Of a stretch of 10,506 nt of DNA, positions 6,001 through 10,506 are shown piece by piece; positions within the stretch are counted from its first letter, which is position 1, and each line of letters opens with the position of its first letter. Below the pieces are notes generated by a model. That model had not been told where the DNA came from and did not search any database. It saw nothing but the letters and a program-made list of their open reading frames with translations. A program made the translations under genes and the position numbers. This DNA comes from CBFGTA01 sp965651595 (lineage in GTDB: Bacteria; Actinomycetota; Actinomycetes; S36-B12; UBA10799), in NCBI GenBank assembly GCA_965651595.1, contig CBFGTA010000079.1:1-10506 (forward strand), read 5' to 3'.

Positions 6001-6365
6001 TTCAGCAAGAGTCGCGACTCAAGGTCGCAGATAACACGGGCGCTAAGGAGCTCTTGTGTATCCGCGTGCTCGGTGGGTCTGGGCGGCGTTACGCAAGCAT
6101 TGGCGATGTCATTGTGGCGACTGTCAAGGACGCTATCCCCGGCGGAAACGTGAAGAAGGGCGAGGTCGTCAAAGCCGTCATCGTCCGCACGCGCAAGCAG
6201 CGGCGTCGCCCGGATGGTTCGTATATCCGATTCGACGAGAATGCCGCTGTGGTCCTGAAGGGTGACGGTGAACCGCGAGGAACCCGCATTTTCGGGCCAG
6301 TCGGACGCGAGCTGCGTGACAAGCGGTTCATGAAAATCATCTCGCTCGCTCCGGAGGTGCTCTAA
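5997..6365 (+). CDS. rplN: 50S ribosomal protein L14
   Basis: L14 lies at the subunit interface, forms bridges with 16S rRNA, and is the docking site of the silencing factor RsfS. With GTG 5997 as start, the protein is 122 residues, the standard length. It begins MIQQESRLKVADNTGAKELL, the invariant N-terminus, followed by IRVLGGSGRRYASIGDVIVA, KKGEVVKAVIVRTRKQ, FDENAAVVL and GTRIFGPVGRELR. A longer in-frame extension to ATG 5964 would add residues encoded within rpsQ and not found in L14, so it is rejected. GGAGAAGG (5985-5992) provides the ribosome-binding site. The overlap with rpsQ is GTGA; the stop overlaps rplX as TAATG. Confidence 0.97.
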   Translation: MIQQESRLKVADNTGAKELLCIRVLGGSGRRYASIGDVIVATVKDAIPGGNVKKGEVVKAVIVRTRKQRRRPDGSYIRFDENAAVVLKGDGEPRGTRIFGPVGRELRDKRFMKIISLAPEVL

Positions 6366-6739
6366 TGGCTGTTGCACGCAAGGGTTTGAAGGTCCGCAAG
6401 GGCGACACCGTCCAGGTCATTAGCGGCAAGGACAAGGGCGTCAAGGGCAAGGTCATCAAGGTGATTCCTACGGAAGAACGGATCATCGTTGAGGGCGTCA
6501 ACCGCGTCAAGCGCCACACCAAGCCGGGCCAAGGTGCGGCTGGCAACAAGGCTGGTGGCATCGTTGTCCAGGAGGCGCCCATCCACGTGTCCAACGTGAT
6601 GGTCGTCGACTCCGACGGCACCCCCACTCGGGTGGCCAAGCGGCGTGAAGATGCTGAGAAGAGCCGTCCCGACGGCACTGCATACAAAGGTTCCCGGGGC
6701 GTGCGCGTCTCGGTGCGCAACGGTAAGGACATCGCATGA
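6365..6739 (+). CDS. rplX: 50S ribosomal protein L24
   Basis: L24 starts assembly of the large subunit by binding the 5' end of 23S rRNA, and ends up near the tunnel exit. The 124-residue sequence contains a KOW motif at about residues 9-35 (KVRKGDTVQVISGKDKGVKG), then the conserved IVEGVNRVKRHTKPGQG and the GGIVVQEAPIHVSNVMVVD segment. The C-terminal portion (about 84-124) is basic and less conserved, ending GVRVSVRNGKDIA. ATG 6365 follows an excellent GGAGGTG (6353-6359) with 5-nt spacing. The start overlaps the rplN stop by one base and the stop overlaps rplE as ATGA. Confidence 0.98.
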   Translation: MAVARKGLKVRKGDTVQVISGKDKGVKGKVIKVIPTEERIIVEGVNRVKRHTKPGQGAAGNKAGGIVVQEAPIHVSNVMVVDSDGTPTRVAKRREDAEKSRPDGTAYKGSRGVRVSVRNGKDIA

Positions 6740-7305
6740 GTGCATTAGTGGAAGCGCCAGCCGTTCCGCGGCTCAAGCAGCGCTATCTCGATGAGATTCG
6801 GCCGAATCTGGCCCAAGAGTTGGCCGTTGCAAACCCCATGCAGGTGCCGGGCCTGGTAAAGATCGTTGTCAACATGGGTGTCGGTGATGCTGCCCGCGAT
6901 TCCAAACTGATCGAGGGTGCGGTTCGCGACCTGGGGATTATCACTGGCCAACGCCCCGCGATTGCTCGCTCTCGCAAGTCGATTGCGCAGTTCAAGTTGC
7001 GTGAAGGTCAGCCGATCGGCGCCTACAGCACGTTGCGTGGCGATCGCATGTGGGAGTTCTTGGACCGGCTGCTGTCGGTGTCACTGCCCCGCATCCGTGA
7101 CTTCCGTGGGTTGTCGCCGCGGCAGTTCGATGGCAACGGCAACTACACGTTCGGACTCAACGAACAGGCAATGTTCGCCGAAATCAATCCCGATGCGATT
7201 GACCGTGTGCGAGGAATGGATATCACGGTCGTCACGACGGCCAAGACCAATGACGAAGGTCGGGCACTACTGAAGGCACTCGGCTTCCCCTTCAAGGACA
7301 AGTAA
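6736..7305 (+). CDS. rplE: 50S ribosomal protein L5
   Basis: L5 binds 5S rRNA, touches P-site tRNA and forms a bridge to S13 and S19. The protein has 189 residues: PRLKQRYLDEIRPNL near the N-terminus, PGLVKIVVNMGVGDAARDSK (about 39-58), ITGQRPAIARSRKSIAQFKL, the P-site loop region REGQPIGAYSTLRGDRMWEF, then PRIRDFRGLSPRQFDGNGNY and FGLNEQAMFAEINPD. AAGGA at 6725-6729 is 6 nt from ATG 6736, and the gene overlaps rplX by 4 nt. In E. coli this gene's start region is where S8 represses the spc operon. Here there is no intergenic space for such a site, and a candidate S8 element is instead ahead of rpsH. Confidence 0.98.
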   Translation: MSALVEAPAVPRLKQRYLDEIRPNLAQELAVANPMQVPGLVKIVVNMGVGDAARDSKLIEGAVRDLGIITGQRPAIARSRKSIAQFKLREGQPIGAYSTLRGDRMWEFLDRLLSVSLPRIRDFRGLSPRQFDGNGNYTFGLNEQAMFAEINPDAIDRVRGMDITVVTTAKTNDEGRALLKALGFPFKDK

Positions 7306-7314
7306 GGACGCGCT

Positions 7315-7500
7315 ATGGCGAAGAAATCTCTGATTGCGAAAGCTGCCCGGAAGCCGAAATTCGCGGTTCGCGGCTACACCCGCTGCAACCGGTGCGGTCG
7401 CCCACATTCGGTATATCGCAAGTTCGGTCTGTGCCGAATCTGCTTGCGGGAAATGGCGCATCGCGGCGAGTTGCCCGGAGTAACGAAGAGCAGCTGGTAA
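7315..7500 (+). CDS. rpsN: 30S ribosomal protein S14, zinc-binding type
   Basis: S14 is a small protein in the head of the small subunit. This is the short, zinc-binding form (61 residues, often called type Z), not the ~100-residue form of E. coli. The four cysteines form CX2C-X12-CX2C: C24, C27, C40 and C43, in RCNRCGRPHSVYRKFGLCRI. The N-terminus (AKKSLIAKAARKPKFAVRGY) and the end (GELPGVTKSSW) are typical. AAGGA (7304-7308) overlaps the rplE stop and lies 6 nt before ATG 7315. A 95-nt gap follows, holding a structured element before rpsH. Many actinobacteria also keep a zinc-free S14 paralog elsewhere; none is in this window. Confidence 0.98.
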   Translation: MAKKSLIAKAARKPKFAVRGYTRCNRCGRPHSVYRKFGLCRICLREMAHRGELPGVTKSSW

Positions 7501-7548
7501 ACCGGTCGATCCGTCGCCCGCTCATCCTCCATCGATCCACTACTACAA

Positions 7549-7595
7549 CGCCGTAGGTCCCAAGCGGGAAACCACGGTGAGGAAGGCCCAAGGCC
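7549..7595 (+). promoter_or_regulatory. Candidate S8-binding mRNA leader of rpsH
   Basis: Seen directly: an outer stem pairs 7549-7554 with 7574-7579, including one G-U at 7550/7578. Then A7555 is unpaired, G7556-G7557 pair with C7572-C7573, A7570-A7571 are extra on the 3' side, T7558 pairs with A7569, CCC (7559-7561) pairs with GGG (7566-7568), and the loop is AAGC. Established knowledge: in E. coli 16S rRNA helix 21, S8 recognises an asymmetric core with unpaired A595, pairs A596-U644, G597-C643, U598-A640 and C599-G639, and extra U641/A642. The two line up position by position, with A596-U644 replaced by a G-C pair and U641 by A. The stem's last base is the first base of the GAGGAAGG ribosome-binding site (7579-7586), and a 4-bp GGCC-CAA-GGCC hairpin (7585-7595) fills the space to the ATG. 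Inference: S8 binding here could repress rpsH and downstream genes. Confidence 0.6.
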
Positions 7596-7994
7596 ATGTC
7601 CATGACAGACCCAATCGCAGACATGTTGGCTCGTCTGCGAAACGCCAACACGGCGTATCACGACACCGTCGCCATGCCGCACTCCAAGATCAAGCAAGGA
7701 ATTGCGGAGATCTTAGAGCGGGAGGGCTACGTCCGCGGCCTTGAGGTTCGTGACGCCACCGTCGGGAAAGAACTCGTGGTGACGCTCAAGTACGGGCCGA
7801 GCCGGGAACGTTCCTTGGCCGGATTGCGCCGAGTCAGCAAGCCAGGTTTGCGCGTGTACGCCAAAAGCAACGGCATGCCCAAGGTCCTCGGGGGCCTCGG
7901 AGTTGCCATCATCTCCACCTCCTCAGGTCTTTTGACGGACCGCCAGGCGGCCAAGCAAGGTGTAGGCGGGGAAGTCCTCGCCTACGTGTGGTAA
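7596..7994 (+). CDS. rpsH: 30S ribosomal protein S8
   Basis: S8 binds helix 21 of 16S rRNA early in small-subunit assembly and, in E. coli, represses the spc operon by binding an mRNA mimic of that helix. The 132 residues start MSMTDPIADMLARLRNA. They continue with MPHSKIKQGIAEILEREGYV (about 28-47), KPGLRVYAKSNGMPKVLGGL, and the S8 hallmark STSSGLLTDRQA, whose STSSG is at 107-111 and is part of the RNA-binding C-terminal domain. Two ATGs are in frame, 7596 and 7602. The first is preferred because GAGGAAGG (7579-7586) is 9 nt away and actinobacterial S8 commonly begins M-x-MTDP. The gene follows the second-largest gap of the window, which holds the candidate S8 target element, and precedes rplF by 9 nt. 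Confidence 0.98.
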   Translation: MSMTDPIADMLARLRNANTAYHDTVAMPHSKIKQGIAEILEREGYVRGLEVRDATVGKELVVTLKYGPSRERSLAGLRRVSKPGLRVYAKSNGMPKVLGGLGVAIISTSSGLLTDRQAAKQGVGGEVLAYVW

Positions 7995-8003
7995 GGGGTC
8001 ACG

Positions 8004-8540
8004 ATGTCTAGAATTGGCAAGCTTCCCATCACCATTCCGGCGGGAGTATCCGTCGACGTAGATGGGCAAAACGTGTCTGTAAAGGGGCCCAAGGGTTCCC
8101 TCAACCTGACTGTCGCCGATCCCATCACAGTGACTTCGGCTGACGGGTCGCTATCAGTGGCCCGCCCCAACGATGAGCGGGCGAACAAGGCACTGCACGG
8201 CCTGAGTCGCACCCTCATTAACAACATGGTGGTCGGCGTGACCGAGGGTTACCGCAAGACGCTTGAGCTCAGCGGCACTGGTTACCGCGTCGTCCCGAAG
8301 GGCCAAGGCATCGAGCTGTCTGTCGGATTTAGCCACCCCGTGCCGATTGATGCCCCGGCTGGAATCACGTTCGTGGTTGAGACCGCGACTCGATTCCACA
8401 TCGACGGTATCGACAAGCAGTTGGTGGGCGAAACCGCGGCAAATATCCGCAAGATCCGACCCCCGGAGCCTTATAAGGGCAAGGGCATCCGCTACTCCGA
8501 CGAGGTCATTCGCCGCAAGGCTGGAAAGGCTGGTAAGTAG
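8004..8540 (+). CDS. rplF: 50S ribosomal protein L6
   Basis: L6 binds near the sarcin-ricin loop and the factor-binding site of the large subunit. The protein has 178 residues, the normal size, with SRIGKLPITIPAGVSVDVDG at the N-terminus, VKGPKGSLNLTV, the linker HGLSRTLINNMVVGVTEGY (about 66-84), and the second repeat with LELSGTGYRVVPKGQGIEL. The C-terminal motif RPPEPYKGKGIRYSDEVIRR, then KAGKAGK, completes the family pattern. Two similar alpha/beta domains are expected from the family. AAGGGG (7993-7998) overlaps the rpsH stop and lies 5 nt from ATG 8004. The stop is separated from rplR by just 2 nt. Confidence 0.98.
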   Translation: MSRIGKLPITIPAGVSVDVDGQNVSVKGPKGSLNLTVADPITVTSADGSLSVARPNDERANKALHGLSRTLINNMVVGVTEGYRKTLELSGTGYRVVPKGQGIELSVGFSHPVPIDAPAGITFVVETATRFHIDGIDKQLVGETAANIRKIRPPEPYKGKGIRYSDEVIRRKAGKAGK

Positions 8541-8542
8541 TC

Positions 8543-8923
8543 ATGGCGATTAGTGCCAAAATTGGCTCTGGAACTCGACGATCCACTGGGCGCACCCGTC
8601 GGCACGCGCGAGTGCGCAAGAAGGTCAGTGGAACGACAGCACGTCCGCGACTAGTGGTGTTTCGTTCCGCTCGCCATATCGAAGCCCAGCTGATTGACGA
8701 CACAGTCGGCAAAACACTGGCTGCGGCTTCCACGATGGAAAGCCAGGTGCGTACCCTAGACGGGGACAAGACAGCGAAGTCCAAGCTCGTCGGCGAACTA
8801 CTCGCCGGTCGCGCTAAGGACAAGGGAATCGACACGGTTGTATTCGATCGTGGCGGCAACAAGTACCACGGCCGGATTGCAGCGGTGGCAGACGCCGCTC
8901 GCGACGGCGGACTCAACTTCTAG
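8543..8923 (+). CDS. rplR: 50S ribosomal protein L18
   Basis: L18 binds 5S rRNA and attaches it to 23S rRNA together with L5. The protein has 126 residues: a basic N-terminal arm (RRSTGRTRRHARVRKKVSGT), then ARPRLVVFRSARHIEAQLID (about 33-52), and the C-terminal GIDTVVFDRGGNKYHGRIAA followed by VADAARDGGLNF, a very typical ending. Only weak Shine-Dalgarno-like sequences precede ATG 8543 (GGTAAG at 8532-8537, GGAAAGG at 8523-8529). With a 2-nt gap after rplF, its translation probably depends on ribosomes arriving from rplF. Confidence 0.97.
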   Translation: MAISAKIGSGTRRSTGRTRRHARVRKKVSGTTARPRLVVFRSARHIEAQLIDDTVGKTLAAASTMESQVRTLDGDKTAKSKLVGELLAGRAKDKGIDTVVFDRGGNKYHGRIAAVADAARDGGLNF

Positions 8924-8947
8924 CACTTCGAACAGGAAGCAGGGAAC

Positions 8948-9517
8948 ATGGCAGCACAGCGCCGAGAGCGTCGCGACTCCGGTCGAGGCGGCGCTGAGAA
9001 GAGCAACTACCTCGAGCGGGTAGTTGCGATCAATCGCGTCTCCAAAGTCGTCAAAGGTGGGCGCCGTTTCAGCTTCACCGCCTTGGTTGTCGTCGGCGAC
9101 GGCGACGGCCAAGTTGGCGTTGGCTACGGCAAGGCTAAGGAAGTGCCAGCCGCGATCGCCAAAGGAGTCGAAGAGGCGAAGAAGAACTTCTTCCGGGTGC
9201 CTCGGGTCCAGGGGACGATTCCGCACCCGGTGCAAGGAGAAAAGGCAGCTGGTGTTGTGCTCCTGCGTCCAGCATCTCCCGGTACCGGTGTAATTGCTGG
9301 TGGCCCGGTGCGTGCTGTGCTTGAATGCGCGGGCGTCCACGACGTTCTGAGCAAGTCACTCGGCTCCGATAATGCCATCAATATCGTTCACGCTACGGTC
9401 GACGCACTGAAGCAACTTGAACGGCCCGAGCAAGTGGCGGCCCGTCGCGGCTTACCGATGGAAGATGTCGTGCCTGGTCCGCTGCTGCGCGCCTACATGA
9501 GCGGAAAGGGAACCTAG
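8948..9517 (+). CDS. rpsE: 30S ribosomal protein S5
   Basis: S5 lies at the mRNA entry channel with S3 and S4 and affects decoding accuracy; mutations in its N-terminal loop give spectinomycin resistance in other bacteria. The 189-residue protein has a short hydrophilic N-terminus. The double-stranded-RNA-binding-like domain then starts YLERVVAINRVSKVVKGGRR, which includes the KVVKGGR loop region, and continues FSFTALVVVGDGDGQVGVGY and GKAKEVPAAIAKGVEEAKK. The C-terminal domain has GTGVIAGGPVRAVLECAGV and DVLSKSLGSDNAINIVHATV. AGGAAG (8934-8939) lies 8 nt from ATG 8948. Its 24-nt spacing from rplR is larger than for its neighbours. A perfect 9-bp inverted repeat occurs near the start of the coding region (9003-9027). 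Confidence 0.98.
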   Translation: MAAQRRERRDSGRGGAEKSNYLERVVAINRVSKVVKGGRRFSFTALVVVGDGDGQVGVGYGKAKEVPAAIAKGVEEAKKNFFRVPRVQGTIPHPVQGEKAAGVVLLRPASPGTGVIAGGPVRAVLECAGVHDVLSKSLGSDNAINIVHATVDALKQLERPEQVAARRGLPMEDVVPGPLLRAYMSGKGT

Positions 9518-9519
9518 CC

Positions 9520-9708
9520 ATGGGAGAACTTCGCATCACTCAGACTCGCTCGGCGATCGGCGGTACTGCATCGCAGCGTGCGACACTCAAGACACTCGGC
9601 TTGAAAAGGATTGGCGACAGTACGGTTCGCACCGCGGACGATTCCGTCCGCGGAATGCTGCGGACGGTGGCGCACCTCGTCGCCGTAGAGGAGGCTCAAC
9701 AGTCATGA
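9520..9708 (+). CDS. rpmD: 50S ribosomal protein L30
   Basis: L30 is a small large-subunit protein, absent from some bacterial lineages and present here. It has 62 residues. ELRITQTRSAIGGTASQRAT (about 3-22) is followed by LKTLGLKRIGDSTVRTADDS and VRGMLRTVAHLVAVEE, which match the family's GLR/GLKRI and RGMI-VxHLV motifs. ATG 9520 follows rpsE by 2 nt, with GGAAAGGG (9503-9510) as the ribosome-binding site inside the end of rpsE. The stop overlaps the rplO start as ATGA. A perfect 22-nt palindromic hairpin lies in the coding sequence (9632-9653), at the weakly conserved TADDSVRG segment. Confidence 0.97.
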   Translation: MGELRITQTRSAIGGTASQRATLKTLGLKRIGDSTVRTADDSVRGMLRTVAHLVAVEEAQQS

Positions 9709-10148
9709 CACTGCGTGTTCATCACTTGCGCCCTGCCCCTGGCGCCAAGACCAAGAAGACCCGCGTGGGTCGCGGCGAGGCGGGCACCCGAGGCAAGACC
9801 GCAGGCCGTGGCACTAAGGGCACCAAAGCTCGCTACCAGGTTCCGGCTGCGTTCGAAGGTGGCCAGATGCCGCTGCATATGCGCCTCCCGAAGCTCAAGG
9901 GCTTCAAGAATCGCAACAAGGTAGCTTTCCAGGTCGTCAATGTGGCTGACCTGCAACGCCTGTTCCCCAATGGTGGCACGGTCACTGTCGACGAACTCGT
10001 GGCACTTGGAGCTGTCCGCAAGGGCCAGCCGGTGAAGGTCTTGGGCTCGGGAGAGCTATCAGTCTCAGTGACGGTTACCGTCGACGCTGTGTCTGAAGCG
10101 GCCCGCACCAAGATTGAAGGCGCTGGCGGAACTGTGACAGGAGCCTGA
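9705..10148 (+). CDS. rplO: 50S ribosomal protein L15
   Basis: L15 is a late-assembly large-subunit protein with a long extended N-terminal arm threaded into 23S rRNA. The protein has 147 residues. The arm carries the Gly/Arg/Lys-rich VGRGEAGTRGKTAGRGTKGT (about 23-42), then FEGGQMPLHMRLPKLKGFKN, and the globular domain begins near VVNVADLQRLFPNGGTVTVD. The end (KIEGAGGTVTGA) is the usual AGG-type C-terminus. GAGGAGG (9688-9694) lies 10 nt before ATG 9705, inside rpmD, and the start overlaps the rpmD stop by 4 nt. secY begins 6 nt after the stop. Confidence 0.98.
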   Translation: MTLRVHHLRPAPGAKTKKTRVGRGEAGTRGKTAGRGTKGTKARYQVPAAFEGGQMPLHMRLPKLKGFKNRNKVAFQVVNVADLQRLFPNGGTVTVDELVALGAVRKGQPVKVLGSGELSVSVTVTVDAVSEAARTKIEGAGGTVTGA

Positions 10149-10154
10149 TAGTCC

Positions 10155-10506
10155 GTGTTGAGCTCGGTCGCTGCCGCATTTAGGACACCGGATCTACGTA
10201 AGAAGATCCTTTTTGTCCTCGGACTGATTGCCATCTACCGGTTGGGTGCGGTCATTCCCACCCCCGGTGTGGACTATCAAGGCATTCAGAGATGCATCGA
10301 TCTGGTTCAAGACAACTCCCTTTACGGTCTCATCAACCTGTTTTCCGGCGGCGCCCTATTGCAGTTGAGCGTTTTTGCCCTCGGAATCATGCCGTACATC
10401 ACGGCCAGCATCATCTTGCAACTGTTGGTGGTAGTCATCCCGCGGCTTGAGGCCTTGAAGAAGGAAGGTCAGAGCGGGCAGGCGAAAATCACCCAGTACA
10501 CGCGCT
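10155..10506 (+). CDS. secY: Protein translocase subunit SecY, N-terminal part (3' end outside window)
   Basis: SecY is the channel-forming subunit of the Sec translocon in the cytoplasmic membrane. The frame from GTG 10155 is open to the window edge, giving 117 residues of an expected ~430. It begins MLSSVAAAFRTPDLRKK, the actinobacterial-type N-terminus. Transmembrane segment 1 follows (about residues 18-33, ILFVLGLIAIYRLGAV), then a short external loop with PTPGVDY. The plug/TM2 region reads LFSGGALLQLSVFALGIMPY, then ITASIILQLLVVVIPRLEAL, and the first cytoplasmic loop KKEGQSGQAKITQYTR. The start is supported by this N-terminus and by AGGAG (10139-10143), 11 nt upstream in the end of rplO. 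It is cotranscribed with rplO by position, as in most spc operons. Confidence 0.97.
   Translation, partial: MLSSVAAAFRTPDLRKKILFVLGLIAIYRLGAVIPTPGVDYQGIQRCIDLVQDNSLYGLINLFSGGALLQLSVFALGIMPYITASIILQLLVVVIPRLEALKKEGQSGQAKITQYTR

Noticed and set aside
7501..7540. Possible small gene or promoter in the first part of the rpsN-rpsH gap
   Set aside because: No start codon with a ribosome-binding site and no -35/-10 pair; only the short palindrome ACCGGT and a repeated CGATCC are visible.

Overview
This window is the core of a bacterial ribosomal-protein gene cluster, all on the + strand. It runs from the 3' end of tuf (EF-Tu), through the complete S10 block (rpsJ-rplC-rplD-rplW-rplB-rpsS-rplV-rpsC-rplP-rpmC-rpsQ) and the complete spc block (rplN-rplX-rplE-rpsN-rpsH-rplF-rplR-rpsE-rpmD-rplO), to the 5' end of secY. 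There are 21 complete genes and two cut by the window edges. I see no tRNA, rRNA, mobile element, CRISPR array or foreign gene.

The source is most likely an actinobacterium (Actinomycetota). Signs are GC content of roughly 60% by eye, actinobacterial-style proteins (L16 starting MLMPRRV, S8 starting MSMTDP, S3 with a long Gly/Arg then Ala/Glu tail, SecY starting with an FRTPDLRKK segment), a four-cysteine zinc-type S14, frequent GTG starts, and a strong hairpin without a U-tract after tuf. I cannot name a genus.

Layout: tuf ends at 564. A 98-nt gap follows, holding a perfect 16-bp hairpin. The S10 block (663-6000) and spc block (5997-10148) then run with almost no spacer and are joined by a GTGA overlap between rpsQ and rplN. 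Eight of the 22 gene junctions overlap by 1 or 4 nt (TGATG, TAATG, ATGA or GTGA), so translational coupling is probably widespread. Only three gaps exceed 30 nt: tuf-rpsJ (98), rpsS-rplV (52) and rpsN-rpsH (95).

The most interesting non-coding signal is in the rpsN-rpsH gap. A compact hairpin at 7549-7579 abuts the rpsH Shine-Dalgarno sequence, and its asymmetric internal loop lines up nearly base for base with the core of the S8-binding site in 16S rRNA helix 21. It is a good candidate for an S8 autoregulatory element placed directly before rpsH; the E. coli site is at rplE. Other observations are modest: hairpin-forming segments inside rpsC, rpsE and rpmD. The protein-coding content itself is ordinary, and I found no evidence of a new multi-gene system.
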